Source of the DNA: Desulfitobacterium sp.
GTDB taxonomy: Bacteria > Bacillota > Desulfitobacteriia > Desulfitobacteriales > Desulfitobacteriaceae
NCBI GenBank assembly: GCA_012799495.1
Contig: JAAZLD010000211.1
Location: 1 to 8,806 of the forward strand
Length of the DNA: 8,806 nucleotides
Direction of reading: 5' to 3'
The position numbers were made by a program, and so were the translations under genes. Below are positions 1 to 6,600 of this stretch, piece by piece; the stretch's first letter is position 1; every line of letters begins with the position of its first letter. A model generated the notes under the pieces. That model worked only from the letters and a program-made list of their open reading frames with translations. It had not been told where the DNA came from and did no database searches.

Positions 1-133
1 AACCTAAAACAGCAATAACCACTGAAGCAATTAAAGCACCTGTAAATCCAGCTACCTGCACACCTGGTACAATGTAACTAACTAGCAGCAGAACAACTGC
101 TGACACAAGGAAACGTACTATTAAGCCTATCAT
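1..133 (-). CDS. Phage holin family (YvlD-like) membrane protein, N-terminal part
   Basis: Only the first 44 codons lie in the window; the gene continues past base 1. The translation begins MIGLIVRFLVSAVVLLLVSY, followed by IVPGVQVAGFTGALIASVV. This is a membrane helix, then the IVPGxxVxGFxxAL segment and the start of a second helix, the usual beginning of the small four-helix proteins grouped as phage_holin_4_2/YvlD. They are common chromosomal genes in Firmicutes, their function is poorly known, and the holin name does not imply a prophage. The ATG start is supported by GGAGGA (141-146) seven bases upstream. The gene is divergent from rpsT. Family recognition is by eye from a partial sequence. 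Confidence 0.72.
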   Translation of the reverse strand, partial: MIGLIVRFLVSAVVLLLVSYIVPGVQVAGFTGALIASVVIAVLG

Positions 134-175
134 TTTCTATTCCTCCATTCTTTTTCAATTACTAAATCAAAAACT

Positions 176-224
176 GTTCTCCTATATTTTGAGCAAAAGT
201 CCCAAAAAATATTTATCGGAGAAC
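176..224. other. Imperfect inverted repeat between the divergent holin-like gene and rpsT
   Basis: GTTCTCC at 176-182 pairs with GGAGAAC at 218-224, and inside it ATATTTT (184-190) pairs with AAAATAT (206-212), leaving a loop of about 15 bases. On the minus strand the hairpin is followed by AGTTTTTG, so it could act as a weak terminator or leader hairpin for the holin-like gene. As DNA it could be an operator site just upstream of the rpsT promoter. The pairing is seen directly; the role is inference. Confidence 0.35.
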
Positions 225-229
225 AAACC

Positions 230-258
230 TTGTAAATTATTAAATTCAGTGATAAAAT
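230..258 (+). promoter_or_regulatory. Likely sigma-A promoter of rpsT
   Basis: TTGTAA (230-235) and TAAAAT (253-258) are separated by 17 bases, the ideal spacing, and lie about 50 bases before the rpsT start. Four of six -35 bases and five of six -10 bases match the consensus. The surroundings are A/T-rich, as is usual for ribosomal protein promoters. Transcription would start near 265, giving a leader of about 45 bases. Confidence 0.6.
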
Positions 259-308
259 AAACTTTGCGTAAACTTAAGGGTAGTTCTATCCGAAGGGGGT
301 GACCAAAA

Positions 309-581
309 GTGCCGAATATTAAATCCGCTATTAAAAGAGTTGAGATCACTAGAGCTCGCACTCTAAAAAATGCTGCAGCTAAATCAGCTCTGCGTACCGC
401 AATTCGCCGCTATGAGGAGTCTTTAAGTACAGACCCCGAGACTGCTAAAATTGCGCTACAAAATGCAACCCGCGCTTTGGATAAAGCTACTTCCAAAGGT
501 ATAATGCACAAAAACACGGCAGCCCGTAAGAAGTCTCGTTTAACCAAACGTTATGCGCAGACCTTCTCCCAAGTGGGCTAA
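309..581 (+). CDS. rpsT: 30S ribosomal protein S20
   Basis: A 90-residue primary-binding protein of the small ribosomal subunit that contacts 16S rRNA. The sequence has the typical S20 form: the basic N-terminus MPNIKSAIKRVEITRARTLKN, an all-helical middle, and the near-invariant IMHKNTAARKKSRLTKRY (about residues 64-81). Its length is normal for the family. It starts with GTG, and AAGGGGGTGA at about 293-302 gives a strong ribosome binding site at good spacing. The gene is monocistronic, with its own promoter upstream and a terminator 40 bases downstream, and it converges on holA. S20 represses its own translation in E. coli; nothing here shows whether that applies. Confidence 0.97.
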   Translation: MPNIKSAIKRVEITRARTLKNAAAKSALRTAIRRYEESLSTDPETAKIALQNATRALDKATSKGIMHKNTAARKKSRLTKRYAQTFSQVG

Positions 582-620
582 CACTTGCCTTGTTAATTAG
601 GATTATTTTTAAGCAAATAG

Positions 621-649
621 AAAGAGAGCAGATTGACTGCTCTTTTTTT
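621..649 (+). terminator. Rho-independent terminator of rpsT
   Basis: AGAGCAG (625-631) and CTGCTCT (637-643) form a seven-base stem around ATTGA. A G-T pair and three A-T pairs extend it from 621, and seven T's run from 643 to 649. On the opposite strand the same hairpin is followed by CTTTCTATTTG, a poorer T-tract, so it may also stop some holA transcripts coming the other way. Confidence 0.88.
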
Positions 650-823
650 GTTGGTTTATTTTATTTTGATCATCTTGGTTTTATTTTTCTTCTCTACTAC
701 TTTGCTTTATTATACTTTGCTACTTTACTTAATTTACTTTATTTCTTGATATGGTTTTTGGTTGTAATTGTTTTGGTTATATGTTTTGGTTGTGCGGAAA
801 ACATATCTATTTACATACTAGTT
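650..823. other. T-rich non-coding spacer between convergent rpsT and holA
   Basis: The plus strand is extremely T-rich and holds short recurring words: TACTTT at 698, 713, 721 and 735 (two of them as TACTTTGCT), then TTTTGGTT at 756, 771 and 784. An open frame on the plus strand (590-853) crosses the rpsT terminator and encodes only F/L/Y/I-rich low complexity, so I treat it as non-coding. No separate T-tailed holA terminator is visible here. Confidence 0.5.
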
Positions 824-1822
824 TTATGCCTCGCAAAATTTTGTGACCATTAATTCCAGTAAAAACTCGGGATCTCCCTTACCAGTTTTGATAGCTACAT
901 CTGTCTCCAAACATTCTTGTAAAGCCCAAGCCAATTGGTCCCAAGATAGAAGGGCAGACTTCTGCCAAATCTTTTTTGCTTCATAGGGCTTAATACCTAA
1001 TAAGCGTGGAGCTTCATTTTCCCATTTCCCCTGTTCTCTCATGGCCCTAGCTCCTAGAAGCAAGCGAACTTGCCGAGCTAGCATAGTGAGAACTTTCAAA
1101 GGGTGTTCCTGTTGGAGAACTTGTTGGAGTTTTTCTATGGCTATTTTAGTTGAACGACTTGCAACAGCATCTAAAAGCTCAAAGATGGTAGCTTCTACAG
1201 CTTGAGGAACTAGGGACTTAATATCTTCTCCCCTAATTTCCTTTCCATCTGCGTATAAAGCTAACTTATCCAACTCTTGACTTAAAATCCCTACTTGGTG
1301 ACCTCCCCATTCTAAAAAGAGATTTTTCACAGAGGGACTCATAGTCTTACCCCGGGCTTTAAGTTGCTCGTCTAGCCATGCAATCCATTCCCGATGTCTC
1401 TTAGGAGAACTAAACTCAATTATTACACCATTTTTCTCTAAAGCTTTATAAAACTTACGACCCCGATGAACGCTTTTTGCTATCAATACTAAAGTGGTAG
1501 TAGGATTAGGGTTGGCAAAATAATCATAAAAAGGTTGTAAAGCCTCCCCTTGTCCATCTTGAAAATAAGGAATATCTTCCACGATAATCAGTTTATTACT
1601 AAAAAAAGAAACCGTATTAGCACTCTCTATAATCTCCTCAGGACGGGAATTTTTACCTGGGAATATCTCTATACCACTTCCAGAAGGATCTAAGGCGAGA
1701 AAATACTCCTTTAAAGACTGAAGAGCTTCTTGTATGAAAAACCTCTCCTCCCCATGCCATAAATAAAGAGGGGAGATTTTTTTATTGGCAATATCCTGTC
1801 TAACTCGATCTAATCCCCACAT
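824..1822 (-). CDS. holA: DNA polymerase III subunit delta
   Basis: This is the delta subunit of the clamp loader, which opens the beta sliding clamp and loads it on DNA. The 332-residue length is normal. The N-terminal AAA+-like domain shows PLYLWHGEERFFIQEAL (about residues 17-33), matching the family's PLYLLxGEExFLI-type opening. The middle has LSQELDKLALYADGKEI, and a C-terminal collar region follows with EATIFELLDAVASRS and a helix-rich end. Delta lacks a working Walker A motif, and none is seen. AGGAGG at 1832-1837 is followed by both TTG (1825) and ATG (1822); I prefer the ATG, nine bases away. The gene follows comEC as in Bacillus, but a terminator lies between them, so it probably has its own promoter or depends on read-through. 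Confidence 0.93.
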   Translation of the reverse strand: MWGLDRVRQDIANKKISPLYLWHGEERFFIQEALQSLKEYFLALDPSGSGIEIFPGKNSRPEEIIESANTVSFFSNKLIIVEDIPYFQDGQGEALQPFYDYFANPNPTTTLVLIAKSVHRGRKFYKALEKNGVIIEFSSPKRHREWIAWLDEQLKARGKTMSPSVKNLFLEWGGHQVGILSQELDKLALYADGKEIRGEDIKSLVPQAVEATIFELLDAVASRSTKIAIEKLQQVLQQEHPLKVLTMLARQVRLLLGARAMREQGKWENEAPRLLGIKPYEAKKIWQKSALLSWDQLAWALQECLETDVAIKTGKGDPEFLLELMVTKFCEA

Positions 1823-1846
1823 CAAAAATAACCTCCTATTGCCTTT

Positions 1847-1873
1847 ATTGTAACTGAAGATTTATAAAAGCAA
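1847..1873 (-). promoter_or_regulatory. Weak candidate promoter for holA
   Basis: On the minus strand TTGCTT (1873-1868) and TACAAT (1852-1847) lie 15 bases apart, just downstream of the comEC-side terminator and ten bases before the holA ribosome binding site. The -10 is good, but the spacing is short and the leader would be only a few bases. It is proposed because holA needs a start point after the terminator at 1877-1903. Confidence 0.25.
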
Positions 1874-1876
1874 AAG

Positions 1877-1903
1877 AAAAAACCCCTCCAAAAACTGAAG
1901 GGG
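1877..1903 (-). terminator. Rho-independent terminator after comEC
   Basis: Read on the minus strand, CCCCTTCA pairs with TGGAGGGG (eight pairs including one T-G) around GTTTT, and six T's follow (1882-1877). It stands 220 bases after the comEC stop and just before holA, so it should end the comEA-comEC transcript. Confidence 0.82.
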
Positions 1904-2005
1904 CAAAAGAAAGAGGAGGAGAAAAGAGATGTTCCTTCCTATTCTTACCACCCAAAACCTTTTTATACATAGAATATACACTTTTTTGTAAAAATTTTTA
2001 AGAAA

Positions 2006-2089
2006 GTTCCAGTGGACATTTTCGCCGAGGCGGAATCCCCAGAAGATACTTGACCGCCGAAAATTCTTCTAAAGGAACGAAGATTCCGC
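2006..2089. repeat. Structured intergenic element with competing inverted repeats (possible relic of a mobile-element end)
   Basis: Several complementary arms are nested here: GTTCC (2006-2010) with GGAAC (2074-2078), ATTTTC (2018-2023) with GAAAAT (2059-2064), GGCGG (2029-2033) with CCGCC (2054-2058), GCGGAATC (2030-2037) with GATTCCGC (2082-2089), and AGAAGA (2041-2046) with TCTTCT (2065-2070). Some pairs exclude others. The GC-rich base composition differs from the A/T-rich flanks. The words GGTCAAG and TGTCCAC on the minus strand recall repeated motifs in the ends of IS21-type elements, but no transposase is present and this resemblance is from memory only. Confidence 0.4.
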
Positions 2090-2126
2090 AGCTATAGCAA
2101 AGCCACAATTTGCTTGGACAAGGACT

Positions 2127-4814
2127 TCAGAGCGACGGGCTAGCAAAATCCCCTCTCCCCGTCCTTACCTCCATTTTACCTCTATCAAATCTAAAGATTA
2201 CTGTACCATCTTCATCAGTGCGATAGATAGGTACTCCTCGCTCCTCCCAATAAGAAAGGACCTGTGAACTAGGATGACCAAAGGTGTTTTTCCCTACGGG
2301 AATCATAACAGCTTTCGGATGGATCTGGTCTAGCATTTCCGTAGCCATAGAAAAGCGGCTACCGTGATGGGGGACTTTAAACAAATCTGCATCAAAATCC
2401 TGACCACTTCTCACAAGCTCCACCATTTGCTCATCTTCCATATCCCCAGTGAGTAGGACCCTTTGCCCATCTTTATTCTTTATCAAAAGTATTAAGGAAT
2501 TATTGTTCTCATCAGACTTAGTTCCTGTTAATACTCTCGTGGGACCAATCACGTCAATTACAATCCCAGAATCAAGAGAAATCCGGTCCCCTGCCTTTAA
2601 CCGCTCTACACCGTTCTTTTGTAAAAGTACTATTAGTTCTCCTTCCAAACCTCCGATTCCCCAGCCATCCCCTGTAGTTGTCCATCCTTCTCCATCTAAC
2701 CAATCTTGCCCATCATCTGGAATCCCTATCCACCCTACCGGGATAGTTTTAAGAATTGCTCCGGCTCCCCCTACATGATCTCCATGAGGATGGGTTAAGA
2801 AAAGAGCATCCAAGCTATTTATCCCCTGTTCTAACAAATAAGGTACGATTATTCTTTCCCCTGCATCAAAGGAATTCGTCTTTGGTCCCGTATCCACCAT
2901 GAGTCTCATTCCACCGGGAGTTTCGATGAGGATACAATCCCCCTGCCCTACATCGATTAAAGTCACCTCTAAAACAGGAGTTCCATGCCATGGACTCCAA
3001 AGCAAAAGTAAAAGCAAGAGTAGAACAAGAAGCCTATAGCCTTGAATACCAAATCTTTTAAGAAAAGAATTTAAAGATGGAAGGAGCTTGGAAAAAATGT
3101 ATTTGCAAATCTCCCTGAACTTTCGCCCCAAATTTTCTAAGACATTCCTTTGGGAATTTTTTCGGTAAGCTTTAAAATGTTTCGCTAGAATATTTTTGAA
3201 GAACCCTTTTACCCTTTGCATAGAGGGCCCTTCCCAAAGATGCACTAATTTTCTCTGACAATGTCCTAACCATACTTTACACACAAAAGCTACTTTCTCT
3301 TTACCTATGAGAAGAACCCCAATTCCTCCATACCAAAATAACCAAAAAGGAACCCCTGGATTCACCACCCACACATCAGCTAAAGGAACCTGGGCTAAAT
3401 AGAATAACCCTTTACTTACATAATCAAGGAGTCGAAGGGATACTTCGAGTAAAGGTAGAGCTATAATAGGCAGCCAAAGGAAAAACAAAGCCAGAATACC
3501 CAATTCAAAGATAGCCCCAATCATAAATAGAACTAATAAATTGGCCAGTAAGCCGATAATGGATACTCGATTAAAAGTTATGATCATTAAGGGCAGAATA
3601 GCTAGCTGAGCACCTAAAGTCATCATCAGAGCATCTCGAACTACTTTTGGCCAGTTTTTCAAAAGAGATAGTTTAGATAAAGGGGTACTAAGTTGAATTA
3701 TTCCCCAAGTAGCCATAAAGGATAATTGAAAACCCACATCCCCAAGGATCAAAGGCTGCCAAAGAAAAAGAAGAACCCCTGCTATTAAAAGACCTCGCAA
3801 ACTAGGAGATCTTCCTTTGCCTAAGCGTCCTAATAAAACAAAAACTCCCATTATAGTGGCTCGAAGAATAGGTGGATTACCTCCACAAAGAAAAGCATAT
3901 AAAATCAAGATCCCACATATCACTACCACCCGCAAGGTAGGTGGAAATATACCCAGGACTAGCCAACATAAAGCAAACATAAATGCCACATTAGAGCCTG
4001 ATGCGGAGAAAATATGGTAAACACCTGTTATTCGGTAAGGTTCTAGTTCTTCCTGAGGTACTCTTCCTGTATCACCAAAGAGTATCCCTTCCAAAAGTCC
4101 TCCTAATTCTGGAGGAGCTCCCGTAAGGTGTTCTCTCATCTGATTACGTAATTGCCAAGTAATAGAGGGCTCACCAGTAGCTATAATCTTTACTTCCCCT
4201 TGAGCAGTAAGTGTTCCAGATAAACCACGGACTGCATAATAACGGGGATAGTCAAACTGACCCTTTGTTCCAGGGGCTTTGGGATGTTCAATCTTACCAT
4301 TAAATTCGATAATATCCCCCGGTCTAATCAAATCCCATCCTTGAGGTAAGTTTCCTTCCTTATCAAAATAAATTCGCAAACGATACTTATTTCCGACTAA
4401 GCTTTCCTCGAGATTTTTTTCAGGACTTTTCTCAGGGCTACCCCCTAGAGATAGCTGTGGAAAAGAACCTCCTCGGGGAGGTTCAAGGATTGCTAATTCC
4501 CCTACAGCTCCATTATCTGTTAAGAACCAATCTTGCAACTCTCCTACTATTTGAGTCTGCTTTAGTTCTAGAGGCTGAGGAATAGCTTCTCTCCCAGCTA
4601 AACCGAAGATAAATCCTATAATTATTGTCCCACAAAGGATTAAAAGCGTTCCTCTTTTCTCTACCCCTAATCTTTGAGGAAAGAAAAAATAAATACCCAA
4701 AGCCAGCCAAACGAAAAGTCCTAAGTAAAGCCACCACCATCCAGTTTGGGCGAAATTTCCCATTAGACCCCCTACTAAGATACAAGTCAGTGGCTTAATC
4801 CAAGGATCTTTCAT
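2127..4814 (-). CDS. comEC: DNA internalization competence protein ComEC/Rec2
   Basis: This is the membrane channel that carries single-stranded DNA into the cytoplasm during transformation. The 895 residues show the full architecture. Three N-terminal helices (about 10-75) precede an OB-fold-like DUF4131 region (about 85-215, including APGTKGQFDYPRYY). The multi-helix competence domain (about 235-503) carries GVYHIFSASGSNVAF (H267, G273), R318-A319 and DVGFQLSF (359-366). One more helix (about 595-607, with a run of leucines) leads to a C-terminal metallo-beta-lactamase domain with DVGQGD (621-626), the metal motif HPHGDH (675-680), TGD (D791) and PHHGS (H816, H817). All expected metal ligands appear present, so the nuclease-like domain looks intact. 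The start ATG overlaps the comEA stop as ATGA with a poor binding site, implying translational coupling. Oddities are a low-complexity SPEKSPEK insert (about 126-133) and a basic linker (504-594). comEB is missing from the operon. Confidence 0.96.
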   Translation of the reverse strand: MKDPWIKPLTCILVGGLMGNFAQTGWWWLYLGLFVWLALGIYFFFPQRLGVEKRGTLLILCGTIIIGFIFGLAGREAIPQPLELKQTQIVGELQDWFLTDNGAVGELAILEPPRGGSFPQLSLGGSPEKSPEKNLEESLVGNKYRLRIYFDKEGNLPQGWDLIRPGDIIEFNGKIEHPKAPGTKGQFDYPRYYAVRGLSGTLTAQGEVKIIATGEPSITWQLRNQMREHLTGAPPELGGLLEGILFGDTGRVPQEELEPYRITGVYHIFSASGSNVAFMFALCWLVLGIFPPTLRVVVICGILILYAFLCGGNPPILRATIMGVFVLLGRLGKGRSPSLRGLLIAGVLLFLWQPLILGDVGFQLSFMATWGIIQLSTPLSKLSLLKNWPKVVRDALMMTLGAQLAILPLMIITFNRVSIIGLLANLLVLFMIGAIFELGILALFFLWLPIIALPLLEVSLRLLDYVSKGLFYLAQVPLADVWVVNPGVPFWLFWYGGIGVLLIGKEKVAFVCKVWLGHCQRKLVHLWEGPSMQRVKGFFKNILAKHFKAYRKNSQRNVLENLGRKFREICKYIFSKLLPSLNSFLKRFGIQGYRLLVLLLLLLLLWSPWHGTPVLEVTLIDVGQGDCILIETPGGMRLMVDTGPKTNSFDAGERIIVPYLLEQGINSLDALFLTHPHGDHVGGAGAILKTIPVGWIGIPDDGQDWLDGEGWTTTGDGWGIGGLEGELIVLLQKNGVERLKAGDRISLDSGIVIDVIGPTRVLTGTKSDENNNSLILLIKNKDGQRVLLTGDMEDEQMVELVRSGQDFDADLFKVPHHGSRFSMATEMLDQIHPKAVMIPVGKNTFGHPSSQVLSYWEERGVPIYRTDEDGTVIFRFDRGKMEVRTGRGDFASPSL

Positions 4815-5512
4815 GGCCCCACCGTCACCATGGAAGCCATTTTTTCAAAGGTTTTTTCACCAATTCCCGAGACTCTTTTCAAATCTTCTGGTCGAGAAAA
4901 ATAGCCATTTTCCATCCGATATTGAATGATTCTCTCTGCCAAAACTGGCCCAATTCCCGGCAGTTCCTGTAATTGCTTTGCATCTGCAGTATTGATATTT
5001 ATTAAATTACTAGAAGTAGGATAGGGCTGAACAGCAATTTCTCCTCCCCCAGCTCCACTTTGCCCTAGAAGACCTTGACCTTGAACAACTTGCCCTTGGA
5101 CGACCTGCCCTTGAACAACTTGCCCTTGGGCGACCTGTCCCTGGGCGACCTGTCCCTGGACAACCTGTCCTTGGCCTTGTTCTGGAGCCATCGCTATGGG
5201 CTGGGGCATGGGTTTATAAGGAACGATTATTTTCTGACCATCTTTTAAACGTTCAGCTGGGTTAATAAGTTCAATATTTGCCTCAGGCAGTGGTCGAACT
5301 TCTTCTAAAGCATCATTAAGGCGGGCATCTACAGGTAAAGATACTAAGCCGGGCTTTTCTACTGCCCCTGATACATAAACCACGATCTCCCGAGACTCCT
5401 CCCCCTTTTCCAAAATTAGGGTGGAATTATTAGGTAAGATAAACTTCCAAAAAGCTAATGCCACTAAAATACCTAATATTCCCCACCAAACATACTGAAA
5501 TTTTCGCTCCAA
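4811..5512 (-). CDS. comEA: Competence protein ComEA, membrane-anchored DNA receptor
   Basis: ComEA binds double-stranded DNA outside the membrane and hands it to ComEC. The 233-residue protein has a short basic start (MERKFQYVWW) and one membrane anchor (about 8-26). An SLBB domain follows (about 41-100, with VYVSGAVEKPGLVSLP and LKDGQKIIVPY), then a Gly/Gln/Val repeat linker (about 111-151). A C-terminal helix-hairpin-helix DNA-binding domain (169-233) carries ININTADAKQLQELPGIGP and VSGIGEKTFEKM. The frame is open up to a TTG at 5542, but that codon lies in the T-tract of a terminator. I choose the TTG at 5512 because GAGGTGA (5518-5524) stands five bases before it and the protein then begins with a normal anchor. 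The gene is joined to comEC by a 4-base overlap. Confidence 0.93.
   Translation of the reverse strand: MERKFQYVWWGILGILVALAFWKFILPNNSTLILEKGEESREIVVYVSGAVEKPGLVSLPVDARLNDALEEVRPLPEANIELINPAERLKDGQKIIVPYKPMPQPIAMAPEQGQGQVVQGQVAQGQVAQGQVVQGQVVQGQVVQGQGLLGQSGAGGGEIAVQPYPTSSNLININTADAKQLQELPGIGPVLAERIIQYRMENGYFSRPEDLKRVSGIGEKTFEKMASMVTVGP
5083..5172 (-). repeat. Six tandem 15-bp repeats encoding QVxQG pentapeptides in comEA
   Basis: Six consecutive 15-base units (5083, 5098, 5113, 5128, 5143, 5158) differ at only a few positions. Units one and three are identical, as are units four and five. They encode a QGQVV/QGQVA-type linker between the SLBB and DNA-binding domains. The period is a multiple of three, so copy-number change would keep the frame. 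The array is an in-frame length-variable tract rather than an on/off switch. Confidence 0.9.
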
Positions 5513-5540
5513 AAGAATCACCTCATATATCCGGAAAAAC

Positions 5541-5588
5541 AAAAAATCCCAGGCAATATGGGGATTTTCTCCATATTATCCTGGGATT
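5541..5588 (-). terminator. Strong hairpin terminator between the channel gene and comEA
   Basis: Read on the minus strand, AATCCCAGG pairs with CCTGGGATT (nine pairs), and inside that AATATGG pairs with CCATATT (seven pairs) around a nine-base loop. The T-tract TTTTGTTTTT follows (5544-5535). It is 60 bases after the channel gene's stop and should end that transcript. Only about ten bases separate the T-tract from the comEA ribosome binding site. Confidence 0.88.
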
Positions 5589-5646
5589 CCTTTCTCGAAT
5601 ACTGACAAGGTTTGTCGATATAGGTAACAATAAAGATCCTTAACCC

Positions 5647-6561
5647 TTAAGAAGATTGCTCAACATAATCCTTCTGAACTCTTTTAGGAACAAAATCCTT
5701 AACTTTTGTTTTGGAAGTAGTAGAGCCTTGTTGTTTATATAGAAAACCTAACCAGTAGAACATTCCTACAAAGATAGCACCACCAACAATATTTCCTAAA
5801 GTAACTGGAATGAGGTTATTAAAGACAAATGAACCCCAAGTAAGATTAGCAATACTATCTGCTGAAACTCCCAAAGAAGCCGCTTGAGCTGCCCAAGCAG
5901 AGTTGCTCTTAGCTAAAATACCAGCGGGAATATAGTACATATTAGCAATACTATGCTCGAAACCAGAAGTGATAAAGAGCCAGATGGGGAAGAAGATACC
6001 GAATATTTTGCTGACCATATCTTTGGCAGCTGAAGCAATCCATACTGCCAAACATACTAACCAGTTACATAAGATCCCCATAAAAAATGCATTACTAAAA
6101 GTAAGGCTTGTTTTATAAACCGCTGTCTTAATAGTAAATCCACCTAACATACCACTAGTGAAATTCAGCTGACCGGAATAAATAATCATCAAAACAATTA
6201 ACATTGCTCCAATAAAGTTACCTAGATAAACAAAAGCCCAATTTTTTAACATTTTACTAAAAGGGGTCTTCTTTTCTAAGACAGAAACCACAATTAAAGT
6301 ATTGCCAGTAAAGAGCTCGGCACCAGTTAAAACTACAAGCATCAATCCCGTAGCGAACAAGGCACCGGCTAAAGCCTTAGCTAACCCTACAGAATCGATA
6401 GTATGGATAGCTACATTAGAACCCTGAGAAGCAAAGGCAATGAAGGCCCCTGCTAAAATTCCTAATAGGATAATTTTATATGGTGGAGTATTGGCCTTTT
6501 TCTTGCCAATATCAACATAACCTTCGGTAATTTCCAAAGGATTTTTCATCATGTTCTCCAT
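5647..6561 (-). CDS. Formate/nitrite transporter family (FocA/NirC-type) channel
   Basis: This is an inner-membrane channel of the FNT family, which forms pentamers of six-helix subunits and moves small monovalent anions such as formate, nitrite or hydrosulfide. The 304-residue protein shows six hydrophobic segments and both family signatures: VVLTGAELFTGNT (T79) and GILCNWLVCLAVW. The central pore histidine is in SGFEHSIANMYYIP (H203). The C-terminal tail is charged and slightly long. The frame is open up to a GTG at 6603, but AAAGGAG at 6570-6576 stands eight bases before the ATG at 6561, so I use that start. Substrate cannot be decided from sequence, and no formate lyase or nitrite reductase gene is adjacent. 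It is a single-gene unit with a terminator at 5541-5588 and a long upstream region holding CACTAC repeats. Confidence 0.9.
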   Translation of the reverse strand: MENMMKNPLEITEGYVDIGKKKANTPPYKIILLGILAGAFIAFASQGSNVAIHTIDSVGLAKALAGALFATGLMLVVLTGAELFTGNTLIVVSVLEKKTPFSKMLKNWAFVYLGNFIGAMLIVLMIIYSGQLNFTSGMLGGFTIKTAVYKTSLTFSNAFFMGILCNWLVCLAVWIASAAKDMVSKIFGIFFPIWLFITSGFEHSIANMYYIPAGILAKSNSAWAAQAASLGVSADSIANLTWGSFVFNNLIPVTLGNIVGGAIFVGMFYWLGFLYKQQGSTTSKTKVKDFVPKRVQKDYVEQSS

Positions 6562-6600
6562 ATCTCTTACTCCTTTGCTCTGATCCGAAAAGTAAATGTT

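Noticed and set aside
1..133. Prophage lysis gene
   Set aside because: The holin-like family name covers ordinary chromosomal YvlD-type genes, and no other phage gene is in the window.
590..853. Plus-strand open frame of 87 codons after rpsT
   Set aside because: It contains the rpsT terminator, encodes only F/L/Y/I-rich low complexity, has no ribosome binding site and overlaps the 3' end of holA.
2449..2778. Plus-strand open frame inside comEC
   Set aside because: It is antisense to the conserved metallo-beta-lactamase domain of ComEC and has no recognisable domain or binding site.
4513..4785. Minus-strand frame overlapping the comEC N-terminus
   Set aside because: It is an out-of-frame shadow of comEC, whose reading frame here gives proper membrane helices.
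5513..5542. Upstream TTG start for comEA at 5542
   Set aside because: It would place the start codon in the terminator T-tract with no binding site, whereas TTG at 5512 has GAGGTGA at good spacing.
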